Source: Curvibacter gracilis ATCC BAA-807 (GTDB taxonomy: Bacteria > Pseudomonadota > Gammaproteobacteria > Burkholderiales > Burkholderiaceae_C). Taken from it: DNA of 64,000 nt. The notes beneath the pieces were generated by a model that made no database searches, had not been told where the DNA came from, and saw only the letters and a program-made list of their open reading frames with translations. The DNA lies in the NCBI RefSeq assembly GCF_000518645.1, contig NZ_JADZ01000011.1, positions 62,001 through 126,000 of the forward strand, read 5' to 3'. Positions 15,565 through 26,436 of the stretch are shown here, piece after piece. The translations under genes were made by a program, and so were the position numbers. Every line of letters begins with the position of its first letter. Within the stretch, counting starts at the first letter, position 1.

Positions 15565-17256
15565 ATGACCAACGAAGAAATCCTGTCCCAATACGGCCCG
15601 CGAGAGGCCATGGAATACGACGTCGTCGTCGTGGGGGGCGGCCCGGGCGGCCTGGCCACCGCGATCCGGCTCAAACAACTGGCCGCCGAAAAAGGCACGG
15701 ACGTGTCGGTGGTGGTGCTGGAAAAAGGCTCCGAGCCAGGCGCCCACATCCTGTCGGGCGCCATCATGGACCCCAAGGCCCTGACCGAGCTGCTGCCCAA
15801 CTGGAAGGCCGATGGCGCCCCGCTGAACCAGCCGGTGACCGACGATGCCTACATCTTCCTCGGTGAGAAGTCGAGCTTCCGCGTGCCCAACCGGCTGCTG
15901 CCGCCCTTTGCGCACAACGGCGGCAACTACATCGTGAGCCTGGGCGCCGTCACCAAGTGGCTGGGCGAACAGGCCGAAGCCCTGGGCGTGGAGATCTTCC
16001 CCGGCTTCAGCGCGGCCGAAGTGCTCTACAACGACGACGGCTCGGTCAAGGGCGTGGCCACGGGCAACATGGGCATCAACAAGGAAGGCGAGCCCACGGG
16101 CGACTTCCAGCTGGGCATGGAACTGCATGCCAAGTACACCGTGTTCGCCGAGGGCGCACGCGGCCACCTGGGCAAACAGCTGATCGCGCGCTTCAAGCTC
16201 GACGAAGGCCGTGACCCGCAGAGCTTCGGCATCGGCATCAAGGAGTTGTGGGAGATCGACCCGGCCCGCCACAAGCCGGGCTTTGTGATGCACACCGCCG
16301 GCTGGCCCATGGAGTCCGACACCTATGGTGGCGCCTTCCTGTACCACCTGGAAGGCAACAAGGTCGCACTGGGCTTTGTCACCGGTCTGGGCTACAGCAA
16401 CCCCTACCTGAGCCCGTTCGAAGAGTTCCAGCGCTGGAAGACGCACCGCAACGTGCGCTACTACTTCGAAAACGACAAGGGCGAAGTCACCGCCAAGCGC
16501 CTGTCCTATGGCGCCCGTGCCATCAACGCCAGCGGCATCAACGCCCTGCCCAAGACGGTGTTCCCGGGCGGTGCACTGGTGGGCTGCAACGCCGGCTACC
16601 TCAACGTGAGCCGCATCAAGGGCAGCCACGCCGCCATCAAGACCGGCATGCTGGCCGCCGAAGCCGCCTACGACGCGGTGGTGGCCGGTCGCCAGCACGA
16701 TGAGCTGACGGCCTACCCCGAGGCCTTCGAGAAGAGCTGGCTGCACACCGAACTGAACAAGGACCGCAACTTCAAGAACTGGTTCAAGTACGGCCTGACC
16801 ACGGCAACCCTGATGAACGGTTTCGAACAGTTCGTGCTGCGCGGCCACATCCCCTGGACGCTGCGCCGCAACAAGCCCGACCACGCCTACCTGAAGCCGG
16901 CGGCCGAGTGCCAGCCGATCACCTACCCCAAGCCCGATGGCAAGCTGACGTTCGATCGCCTGTCCAGCGTGTTCATCAGCAACACCAACCACGCCGAAAA
17001 CCAGCCGGCCCACCTGACGCTGAAAGACGCCTCGGTGCCAGTGAAGGTGAACCTGGCCAAGTACGCAGGCCCCGAGGCCCGCTACTGCCCGGCGGGCGTG
17101 TACGAGTTCGTCAAGAACGCCGACAACAGCGACCGACTGCAGATCAACGCCCAGAACTGCGTGCACTGCAAGACCTGCGACATCAAGGACCCGACCCAGA
17201 ACATCGTCTGGGTGACACCCGAAGGCGGCGGCGGCCCGAACTACTCGGGCATGTGA
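15565..17256 (+). CDS. etfD: Electron transfer flavoprotein-ubiquinone oxidoreductase
   Basis: A 563-residue membrane-associated flavoprotein that passes electrons from ETF, reduced by acyl-CoA dehydrogenases, to ubiquinone. The FAD loop VVVVGGGPGGLATA is near residue 15. The C-terminal iron-sulfur domain carries all four cluster cysteines (CPAGVYE near 511 and CVHCKTC near 532). Length matches the family. The 4Fe-4S and quinone-binding parts are intact. It diverges from the SDR/thioesterase operon and ends at a good terminator, so it is a single-gene unit; the etfBA genes are not in the window. Confidence 0.95.
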   Translation: MTNEEILSQYGPREAMEYDVVVVGGGPGGLATAIRLKQLAAEKGTDVSVVVLEKGSEPGAHILSGAIMDPKALTELLPNWKADGAPLNQPVTDDAYIFLGEKSSFRVPNRLLPPFAHNGGNYIVSLGAVTKWLGEQAEALGVEIFPGFSAAEVLYNDDGSVKGVATGNMGINKEGEPTGDFQLGMELHAKYTVFAEGARGHLGKQLIARFKLDEGRDPQSFGIGIKELWEIDPARHKPGFVMHTAGWPMESDTYGGAFLYHLEGNKVALGFVTGLGYSNPYLSPFEEFQRWKTHRNVRYYFENDKGEVTAKRLSYGARAINASGINALPKTVFPGGALVGCNAGYLNVSRIKGSHAAIKTGMLAAEAAYDAVVAGRQHDELTAYPEAFEKSWLHTELNKDRNFKNWFKYGLTTATLMNGFEQFVLRGHIPWTLRRNKPDHAYLKPAAECQPITYPKPDGKLTFDRLSSVFISNTNHAENQPAHLTLKDASVPVKVNLAKYAGPEARYCPAGVYEFVKNADNSDRLQINAQNCVHCKTCDIKDPTQNIVWVTPEGGGGPNYSGM

Positions 17257-17297
17257 GCCCGGGGGTCTTCCACCGCGGCAGGCCCTTCGCCCCCTTC

Positions 17298-17322
17298 AAA
17301 GCGCCCCTGGTGGGCGCTTTTT
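17298..17322 (+). terminator. Rho-independent terminator of etfD
   Basis: AAAGCGCCC (17298-17306) pairs with GGGCGCTTT (17312-17320) over a 5-base loop, followed by TTTTT on the plus strand. Confidence 0.9.
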
Positions 17323-17502
17323 CTTTGCCGCGGCACCGTCAAGGCGGCTGGAAGTCACCTGGACGACCCGCAGGCGTTGGTGGCCTGCCAAAGCTAGCGA
17401 AAACCCGGATTCAGCCGTCCGTCCCCGCCCCGCATAATGAAAAAGTTGTATGACAAATTTACTTTGACTCGCAACCGAAACAAGCACAAGCAAGGAGACA
17501 AG

Positions 17503-18477
17503 ATGACCATTTCCCGCACCGCACTGTCCATGATGCTGGCCGCCGGCCTCACAGGCGCCGCCTTCGCACAGACCACCACGCTGAAGATCGGCTATGCCAC
17601 CACCAAGGACTCGCATTACGGTGTCGGCTCCACGGTGTTCTGCGACGAGATCGAGAAAGGCACCCAAGGCCGTTACAAGTGCCAGCAGTTCCCCAGCTCC
17701 GCCCTGGGCGGCGAGCGCGAGATGATCGAGGCGGTGCAACTGGGCACGCAGGATCTGGTCAACACCTCGACCGGCCCGGTGGGCAACTTTGTGCCCGAAG
17801 TGAAGATCGTCGACATCCCCTTCCTGTTCCGCGACTACGACCATGCCCGCAAGGTGATGGACGGCCCGATCGGTCAGGACCTGCTGAGCAAATTCCCCTC
17901 CAAGGGCCTGATCGCCCTGGCCTGGACGGAAAACGGCTTCCGCCACATGACCAACAACAAGCGCGACATCGTCAAGCCCAGCGATGCCGCCGGCCTGAAG
18001 ATGCGCACCATGGAGAACAAGGTGCACATGGAGGGTTACAAGACCTTCGGCATCCTGCCCACACCCATGGCCTTCCCCGAACTCTTCGGCGCCCTGCAGC
18101 AAGGCACGGTCGACGGCCAGGAAAACCCGATCCCGGTGATCCTGTCGTCCAAGTTCTCCCAGGTGCAAAAGCACCTGTCGCTGACCGGCCACGTGTACTC
18201 GCCCGCCCTGCTGCTGGTGTCCCAGCGTGTCTGGAGCAAGCTCAGCGACGCCGACAAGAAGGTGTTCCAGGAGGCCGCCAAGAAAGGCGCCGTGGCCCAG
18301 CGCAAAAAGGTCAACGATGACGAGAACAACGGCATTGCCCAGTTGGAGAAGGACGGCATGACCGTGACCCGCAAGGTCGACAGCGCGGCCTTCCGCGAGG
18401 CCCTCAAGCCCGCCTACGTGAGCTACGCCAAGGAGTTTGGCGCCGACAACATCAAGAAGATCCAGGACGTGCGCTGA
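17503..18477 (+). CDS. dctP: TRAP transporter substrate-binding protein, DctP family
   Basis: A 324-residue periplasmic solute receptor. Residues 1-22 form a signal peptide (MTISRTALSMMLAAG, cleavage after AFA), and the mature protein starts QTTTLKIGYAT. The family Arg that binds a substrate carboxylate is expected in the AGLKMRTMENK stretch, and FGALQQGTVDGQENP is the DctP signature. The ATG at 17503 has AAGGAGA six bases upstream; an earlier in-frame ATG at 17437 would spoil the signal peptide. It heads the dctPQM set. The substrate is probably an organic acid, but C4-dicarboxylate versus 2-oxo acid cannot be told. Confidence 0.92.
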   Translation: MTISRTALSMMLAAGLTGAAFAQTTTLKIGYATTKDSHYGVGSTVFCDEIEKGTQGRYKCQQFPSSALGGEREMIEAVQLGTQDLVNTSTGPVGNFVPEVKIVDIPFLFRDYDHARKVMDGPIGQDLLSKFPSKGLIALAWTENGFRHMTNNKRDIVKPSDAAGLKMRTMENKVHMEGYKTFGILPTPMAFPELFGALQQGTVDGQENPIPVILSSKFSQVQKHLSLTGHVYSPALLLVSQRVWSKLSDADKKVFQEAAKKGAVAQRKKVNDDENNGIAQLEKDGMTVTRKVDSAAFREALKPAYVSYAKEFGADNIKKIQDVR

Positions 18478-18487
18478 GCGCCGCCCT

Positions 18488-18547
18488 GCCGGCCCGGTGC
18501 CCCTTGCGGCTGCCGGGCCGGCCCCCGCGCCGCCGCTGTGGCGGCGC
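18488..18547 (+). repeat. Two tandem GC-rich hairpins between dctP and dctQ
   Basis: The first hairpin has perfect 10-bp arms GCCGGCCCGG (18488-18497) and CCGGGCCGGC (18513-18522); the second has 8-bp arms GCGCCGCC (18527-18534) and GGCGGCGC (18540-18547). No T-run follows. Intercistronic stem-loops after binding-protein genes are known to protect the upstream mRNA and reduce downstream expression, which would give more DctP than permease. Confidence 0.7.
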
Positions 18548-18584
18548 GCATCCACCCGCCCCGGGCGCACCGCGCTGAATCCCC

Positions 18585-19097
18585 ATGAACACCTTTGAAC
18601 GCTACTTTGTGGCCACCAACCGCTGGGCCCTGATCGTGCTGCTGGCGGCCATGTCGGTCATCATCTTTGCCAACGTGGCCCTGCGCTACCTGACCAATGC
18701 CTCGATCGAATGGGCCGAAGAAGTGGCCCGCCACATGATGATCTGGCTGACCTTCATCGGCTCGGGCATGGTGATGCGCTACGGCGGCCACATCGCGGTC
18801 GAGAACCTGCAGGATGCGTTTCCCCGCCCGGTGGGCCAGGCCATCCGCGTGCTGGTGGCCATCCTGCTGATGGCCTTCTTCGTGATGATGACCTGGATCG
18901 GCTGGCAATACACCCAGCGCGCCATGTTCCAGATGACGGCGGCCACCCAGATCCCCTTCGGCTACATCTACATGGCCATTCCCGTCGGTGGGCTGCTGCT
19001 GTGCGTCCACTTCCTGCTGGTGCTGCGCCACTACATCACCGACCGCAAGTTCGCCACCGATGCGCAGTTCGATGCCACGGCCAGCGCTTCCATCTGA
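18585..19097 (+). CDS. dctQ: TRAP transporter small permease, DctQ family
   Basis: A 170-residue inner-membrane protein with four predicted membrane helices (WALIVLLAAMSVIIFANVAL; MMIWLTFIGSGMVM; VLVAILLMAFFVMMTWIGW; YIYMAIPVGGLLLCVHFLLV). The segment EWAEEVARHMMIWL is typical of DctQ subunits, which pair with the large permease. It follows dctP by 107 bp that hold two hairpins and precedes dctM by 18 bp. No clear ribosome site is visible before its ATG. Confidence 0.9.
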   Translation: MNTFERYFVATNRWALIVLLAAMSVIIFANVALRYLTNASIEWAEEVARHMMIWLTFIGSGMVMRYGGHIAVENLQDAFPRPVGQAIRVLVAILLMAFFVMMTWIGWQYTQRAMFQMTAATQIPFGYIYMAIPVGGLLLCVHFLLVLRHYITDRKFATDAQFDATASASI

Positions 19098-19115
19098 CCC
19101 CGCAAGGCCTTTCCC

Positions 19116-20408
19116 ATGAACCCCAGTCTTGTTCTGATCATTGCGGCCTGCGTGTACCTGGCCATCGGTGTGCCCGTGGCCTTTGCCCTGGGCCTGGCCA
19201 CCGCCACGGCCCTGGTGCTGACCGACAGCTACCCCTTGCTGGTGCTGCTGAAGGAAACCTTCACCGGCGTCGACAGCTTTCCGCTGATGGCCGTCCCCTT
19301 CTTCATCCTGGCCGCCGAGTTGATGAGTGGTGGCTCCCTGACCGAGGTCCTGCTCAAGTTTGCCGGCCAGTTCGTGGGCCACAAGCGCGGCGGCCTGGGC
19401 TACACCAACGTGGTGTCGCTCACCTTCTTCTCGGGCATCTCGGGCTCGGCCCTGGCCGATGCGGCCGGCCCCGGCTCGATGCTGATCCGCATGATGGACA
19501 AGGCCGGCTATGACAAGTCGTACGCCGCCGCCCTGACGGCCTCGACCGCCATCGTGGGCCCCATCATCCCGCCCTCGATCACCATGATCGTCTATGCGCT
19601 GCAAGACGAGAGCGTGTCGGTGGGCGCCCTGTTCGTGGCCGGCATCCTGCCGGGCATCCTGATCGCCGTGGCCATGTGCATCGTCAACTGGCATGTCTCG
19701 AAAAAGCGCAACTACAAGGGCGCCGGCCAGTTGCCCCCGCTCAAGGAGATCCTGGTCAACACCTGGAAGGCCCTGCCCGCCCTGATGCTGCCCATCCTGA
19801 TCCTGGGCGGCATGCGCGCCGGCTGGTTCACGCCCACCGAGGCCTCGGTGGTGGCGGTGTTCTATGCGCTGTTCTGCGGCAAGTACGTGTACCGCACCCT
19901 GAAGTGGTCGGCCGTGCCCAACATCCTGGCCTATTCGTCGCTGCTGACGGCCTCGGTGCTGATCATCATCGGCCTGTCGGGTTCGTTTGCCTGGCTGCTG
20001 ACCATCGAGGGCCTGCCCCAGCTGATGGCCGACTGGCTGATCGGCATGAACCTGTCGCCCTGGATGTTCCTGATCGTGGTGAACGTGTTCCTGCTGGTGT
20101 TCGGCATCTTCATCGAGCCGCTGCCCGGCGTGATGGTGCTGGTGCCCATCCTGGCACCGGTGGCCCTGAAGCTCGGCGTGGACCCGATCCAGTTCGCCAT
20201 GATCGTGATCTACAACCTCACACTGGGCATGATCACGCCGCCGGTGGGGGGCTTGCTGTTCGTGACCTCGAACGTGTCCAAGGTGCCCTTGTCTGAGCTG
20301 ACGCGCGAGCTGATGCCCTTTCTGTGGGCCCACGGTGTGGTGCTGGTGGTGATCACCTTTGTGCCGGCGCTGAGCAGCTGGCTGCCGCACGCGCTCGGTT
20401 TCAAATAA
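19116..20408 (+). CDS. dctM: TRAP transporter large permease, DctM family
   Basis: A 430-residue inner-membrane protein with about 12 hydrophobic segments; it carries out Na+-coupled substrate uptake. Recognisable DctM stretches are FPLMAVPFFILAAELM near residue 55, SGISGSALADAAGPG near 110, and GMITPPVGGLLFVTSNV near 380. Length is normal. It is the last gene of dctPQM; the downstream glycine riboswitch begins about 40 bp after its stop, with no separate terminator visible between. Confidence 0.92.
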   Translation: MNPSLVLIIAACVYLAIGVPVAFALGLATATALVLTDSYPLLVLLKETFTGVDSFPLMAVPFFILAAELMSGGSLTEVLLKFAGQFVGHKRGGLGYTNVVSLTFFSGISGSALADAAGPGSMLIRMMDKAGYDKSYAAALTASTAIVGPIIPPSITMIVYALQDESVSVGALFVAGILPGILIAVAMCIVNWHVSKKRNYKGAGQLPPLKEILVNTWKALPALMLPILILGGMRAGWFTPTEASVVAVFYALFCGKYVYRTLKWSAVPNILAYSSLLTASVLIIIGLSGSFAWLLTIEGLPQLMADWLIGMNLSPWMFLIVVNVFLLVFGIFIEPLPGVMVLVPILAPVALKLGVDPIQFAMIVIYNLTLGMITPPVGGLLFVTSNVSKVPLSELTRELMPFLWAHGVVLVVITFVPALSSWLPHALGFK

Positions 20409-20434
20409 TCGGCCCCAGGCCTGGGCGGCCACGT

Positions 20435-20440
20435 TATACT
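20435..20440 (+). promoter_or_regulatory. Candidate -10 element upstream of the glycine riboswitch
   Basis: TATACT lies 8-9 bp before the first conserved bases of the riboswitch, so transcription would start at the aptamer. No good -35 hexamer is seen at the proper distance; an activator may be needed. Confidence 0.35.
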
Positions 20441-20446
20441 GCCGCC

Positions 20447-20668
20447 CGTCAGGAGAGAGCCCGATCCCGAATCGGGCCGCCGAAGGCGAAAGCGAAGCCC
20501 ACCGACCGGTGCATCGCCCTAACGCTCAGGCAGAAGGACTGACACCCGTCTGGCAACAGACGTTTCCCAGCTGGAGAGAGGCTGCACCATCTGAGCATGG
20601 CGCGGCCCACCGAAGGAGCAAGCCCGCATCGCCGGGTGAATCTCTCAGGTAAAGCGGACAGCCGGGGC
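20447..20668 (+). ncRNA. Tandem glycine riboswitch (gcvT motif)
   Basis: Two consecutive glycine aptamers precede gcvT. Aptamer I begins with AGGAGAGAGCCC near 20451 and ends with CTCAGGCAGAAGGACTGAC near 20543. Aptamer II begins with CTGGAGAGAGG at 20571, contains CACCGAAGGAGCAA, and ends with CTCTCAGGTAAAGCGGACAG near 20662. These are the conserved cores of the gcvT RNA motif. A short linker of about 25 bases joins them. Glycine binding is expected to switch on gcvTHP. Confidence 0.97.
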
Positions 20669-20672
20669 CCCT

Positions 20673-20696
20673 GCGCAGCAGCCGTTGTGGCTGCGC
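20673..20696 (+). other. Hairpin in the glycine riboswitch expression platform
   Basis: GCGCAGC (20673-20679) can pair with GCTGCGC (20690-20696), or in another register GCAGCC with GGCTGC. It lies between aptamer II and the gcvT ribosome site (AAAGG, 20716-20720). No T-run follows, so control of translation initiation or of RNA folding is more likely than intrinsic termination. Confidence 0.4.
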
Positions 20697-20727
20697 GTGC
20701 CGTGCCCCCTCTGCCAAAGGCTTGACC

Positions 20728-21864
20728 GTGACCGATTCCGCTCTGCTGACCACCCCCCTGAACGCCCTGCACCTTGAACTTGGCGCCCGCATGGTGCCTT
20801 TTGCCGGCTACTCGATGCCGGTGCAGTACCCGGCCGGCCTGATGGCCGAGCACCTGCACACCCGCAGCGCCGCCGGCCTGTTCGACGTGTCGCACATGGG
20901 CCAGTTGCGCCTGGTCGGGCCCGATGCGGCAGCCGCCTTCGAGAGCCTGATGCCGGTCGATGTGATCGGCCTGGGCGTGGGCAAGCAGCGCTATGGCCTG
21001 CTGCTCAATGACGAGGGCGGCATCCTGGACGACCTGATGTTCGTGAACCGGGGCGACGACCTGTTCGTGATCGTGAACGGCGCCTGCAAGGTGGCCGACA
21101 TCGCCCACATCCAGGCCCGCATCGGCCAGCGCTGCCAGGTGATCCCCCTGCCCGAGCAGGCCCTGCTGGCCCTGCAGGGCCCGCAGGCCGTGACGGCCCT
21201 GAGTCGCCTGGCCCCTGGCGTGGCCCAGCTGGTGTTCATGACCGGAGGTGCCTTCAGCATCGACGGCATCGACTGCTATGTGACCCGCAGCGGCTACACC
21301 GGTGAAGACGGCTTCGAGATCTCGGTGCCCGCGGCCCAGGCCGAGGGCCTGGCGCGCACCCTGCTGGCCCAGCCCGAGGTCAAGCCCATCGGCCTGGGCG
21401 CGCGCAACTCGCTGCGCCTGGAAGCCGGCCTGTGCCTGTACGGCAACGACCTGGACACCAGCACCACCCCGGTCGAGGCCGGCCTGACCTGGGCCATCCA
21501 AAAGGTGCGCCGTGCCGGTGGCGAGCGCGAGGGTGGCTTCCCGGGCGCAGCCAAGGTGCTGGCCCAACTGGCCGACCTGCAGGGCACGGCCGGCGTGCTG
21601 ACCCGCAAACGCGTGGGGCTGGTGGCCCTGGATCGGGTGCCGGTGCGCGAACACACCGAGCTGCAGACCCTGGCTGGCGAGCGCGTCGGCGAGGTCAGCA
21701 GCGGCCTGCTGGGCCCCAGCATCAACCAGCCCGTGGCCATGGCCTATGTGCGTGCCGACCAGGCGGCCCTGGGCACCCGGCTGAACGCCATCGTGCGCGG
21801 CAAGCCGGTGGCCATGCAAGTTGCTGCCATGCCCTTCGTTCCCAACCGATACTACCGGGGCTGA
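20728..21864 (+). CDS. gcvT: Glycine cleavage system T protein (aminomethyltransferase)
   Basis: A 378-residue cytosolic enzyme that transfers the aminomethyl carbon from lipoyl-H protein to tetrahydrofolate, releasing ammonia. The N-terminal MVPFAGYSMPVQY, the central SGYTGEDGFEISVP and the ARNSLRLEAGLCLYG stretch are diagnostic. I chose GTG at 20728, with AAAGG seven bases upstream; a TTG two codons earlier is possible. It is the first gene of gcvTHP, under a glycine riboswitch. Confidence 0.96.
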   Translation: MTDSALLTTPLNALHLELGARMVPFAGYSMPVQYPAGLMAEHLHTRSAAGLFDVSHMGQLRLVGPDAAAAFESLMPVDVIGLGVGKQRYGLLLNDEGGILDDLMFVNRGDDLFVIVNGACKVADIAHIQARIGQRCQVIPLPEQALLALQGPQAVTALSRLAPGVAQLVFMTGGAFSIDGIDCYVTRSGYTGEDGFEISVPAAQAEGLARTLLAQPEVKPIGLGARNSLRLEAGLCLYGNDLDTSTTPVEAGLTWAIQKVRRAGGEREGGFPGAAKVLAQLADLQGTAGVLTRKRVGLVALDRVPVREHTELQTLAGERVGEVSSGLLGPSINQPVAMAYVRADQAALGTRLNAIVRGKPVAMQVAAMPFVPNRYYRG

Positions 21865-21909
21865 TTTGCATCCAGCCTCACAAGCAACACACCTATTTCA
21901 GGAGAAATC

Positions 21910-22284
21910 ATGAGCGTCAAATTTTCCAAAGAGCACGAGTGGATCAACGCCGCCGACAGCAACGCTGCCGTGGTCGGCATCACCGTCCATGCGCAAGATG
22001 CGCTGGGTGACGTGGTCTTCGTCGACCTGCCCGAAGTCGGCAAGACCTTTGCCGCGGGCGACGTGGCCGGTGTGGTCGAGTCGGTGAAGGCCGCTGCCGA
22101 CGTCTACATGCCGGTGGACGGCGAGATCGTTGAAGTCAACGAAGCCCTGCGCGACGACCCCTCGCTGGCCAACAGCGATCCGCTGGCCAGCGGCTGGTTC
22201 TTCAAGGTCAAGCTGTCCAACCCGGCCCAGCTCGACGGCCTGATGGACGAGACCACCTACTCCGACTTCACCAAGAACGCCTGA
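21910..22284 (+). CDS. gcvH: Glycine cleavage system H protein
   Basis: A 124-residue lipoyl carrier protein that shuttles the aminomethyl group between the P, T and L proteins. The lipoylated lysine is Lys60 in [14 protein letters not shown]. The N terminus FSKEHEWI is family-typical. AGGAG is well placed before its ATG. It lies 45 bp after gcvT and 29 bp before gcvP. The gene for the L protein is not here, as is usual. Confidence 0.97.
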   Translation: MSVKFSKEHEWINAADSNAAVVGITVHAQDALGDVVFVDLPEVGKTFAAGDVAGVVESVKAAADVYMPVDGEIVEVNEALRDDPSLANSDPLASGWFFKVKLSNPAQLDGLMDETTYSDFTKNA

Positions 22285-22313
22285 GCCCAGGCGCCTCACC
22301 CCCGAGTTTTCCC

Positions 22314-25211
<2,898 letters not shown>

Positions 25212-25241
25212 GGCCCAGGGCTGTATCAGACCAGCGCCGGC

Positions 25242-25664
25242 TCAAGTCGGGTCGGGTATGTCGTAGATCAACATGTCGACGGAGCCATCTTCGTTCTCGA
25301 AGACCTCCAGCGCCGTGTTGACCAGGTCTTCCAGTTCGGTCACCTGATTCAGGGCCATCTGGAACAGTGCATGCTGTCGCAAGAGGTCGAGGGGGTGCAC
25401 TGAGCCCAGGCACACCAGGCCCGCATGGATGGGCTGCTTGGCGTGCTCCCCTGCCAGGCGGTCTGGACCGCCTCCACGAAAGTCGATGGCGTTTTGCGTC
25501 ACCAGCGTCCAGTCATCCGCCACCACGTGCTCTATGAGCTTCCAATCCTTGGTGCCGGTGAGTCCGCTGTCTCGCACGCAGCTGGACTCGGGATACCCTG
25601 CCTGAACAGCGCGTTGAACCAGCTCAGGCGACAGACACTCGTCGATCAGGAAGCGTATCGTCAT
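25242..25664 (-). CDS. DUF5615 PIN-like toxin, VapC45-like
   Basis: A 140-residue PIN-fold ribonuclease toxin of the DUF5615 group. The N-terminal FLIDECLSPELV has the first acidic residues (Asp8, Glu9), and TLVTQNAIDFRG carries a later conserved Asp. The size and partner match the Mycobacterium tuberculosis VapC45 type. Its ATG overlaps the antitoxin stop as ATGA, so it is translationally coupled behind the antitoxin. It probably cleaves RNA; the target is unknown. Confidence 0.82.
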   Translation of the reverse strand: MTIRFLIDECLSPELVQRAVQAGYPESSCVRDSGLTGTKDWKLIEHVVADDWTLVTQNAIDFRGGGPDRLAGEHAKQPIHAGLVCLGSVHPLDLLRQHALFQMALNQVTELEDLVNTALEVFENEDGSVDMLIYDIPDPT

Positions 25665-26323
25665 GCGCCTGCGGCGTGCCGCACGACCCGCATGATGCGT
25701 GGTTCAAGCGCGGGGCTCAGATCGGCCAGGCGGCGCGGTCGACCTCTTCTGGGGTGCACGAGTGCGAACACCTGGGCCGATTCGATGTGGGCTTCGGTCA
25801 GAAAAGGGTAGGAGTCCTGAAGTCGATCCAGCCCGATGTCCGCCGCCAGCGAGCCCAGCACGACCTCACTGGGCACCCGGGTTCCGGCAAAGACCGGGGT
25901 GCCCCCCAGGATCTCCGGGTCCGTGACCACCAGCGCATCAGCCTGCTCCACCTGCTTCACGCGCTGCAGGGCTTGCTCAAGAAAAGGCAACACGTCGACC
26001 TCCACAAAATTGCGCTCCACCTTCCAACTGATGGCATCCAGTTGCATCAAGGTCAGCAGTGCGTCTTTCATCGGCAAATGTTCGATGCGAGCACTGAGTT
26101 CGTCCAGCACCTGCCGCCTAGTCCTTGCCATCAGCAGATCCTCGGTCGCGAAATAGAAACTGGCGAACCCGGCCCCCAGTCGGGTGAACAGGCGGGTGCT
26201 GCCTCGCTGTTGAAAAACGCTGTCCGGCAGCAAACGTTCATCCACCACCCGGTGCATCTGCCGATCCGACAGGTCCGCGATGAAAGCGGCCTCTGCACTA
26301 GGAATGAAGAGTGACGCGGACAT
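25661..26323 (-). CDS. DUF433 domain antitoxin, VapB45-like
   Basis: A 220-residue antitoxin. The C-terminal third (DPEILGGTPVFAGTRVPSEVV) is a DUF433 domain; the N-terminal part (AAFIADLSDRQMHRVVDERLLP) probably forms a DNA-binding helix-turn-helix. This length, with a DUF5615 partner, matches the VapB45 type rather than the short DUF433 antitoxins. The ATG at 26323 is chosen because GGAGG lies eight bases upstream; the frame is open 22 codons further. A palindrome in the leader (26331-26344) suits autoregulation. Confidence 0.82.
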   Translation of the reverse strand: MSASLFIPSAEAAFIADLSDRQMHRVVDERLLPDSVFQQRGSTRLFTRLGAGFASFYFATEDLLMARTRRQVLDELSARIEHLPMKDALLTLMQLDAISWKVERNFVEVDVLPFLEQALQRVKQVEQADALVVTDPEILGGTPVFAGTRVPSEVVLGSLAADIGLDRLQDSYPFLTEAHIESAQVFALVHPRRGRPRRLADLSPALEPRIMRVVRHAAGA

Positions 26324-26330
26324 ATAAACC

Positions 26331-26344
26331 TCCGATCCATCGGA
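26331..26344. promoter_or_regulatory. Palindromic operator in the leader of the VapBC45-like pair
   Basis: TCCGATCCATCGGA is a perfect 6+2+6 palindrome, with further AC/GT pairing outside. On the minus strand it overlaps the antitoxin ribosome site (GGAGG) and lies just downstream of a TATACT-like -10 (about 26347-26352). This is the usual position for toxin-antitoxin autorepression; binding by the antitoxin is inferred. Confidence 0.6.
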
Positions 26345-26436
26345 AGTATATAGAGCACTCACGCCGCCACAGACATGAATGCACTCCACCGCCTCAGCCG
26401 CCAGTCATTACACTTGGGCCTCAGTTTCGACCGCCC

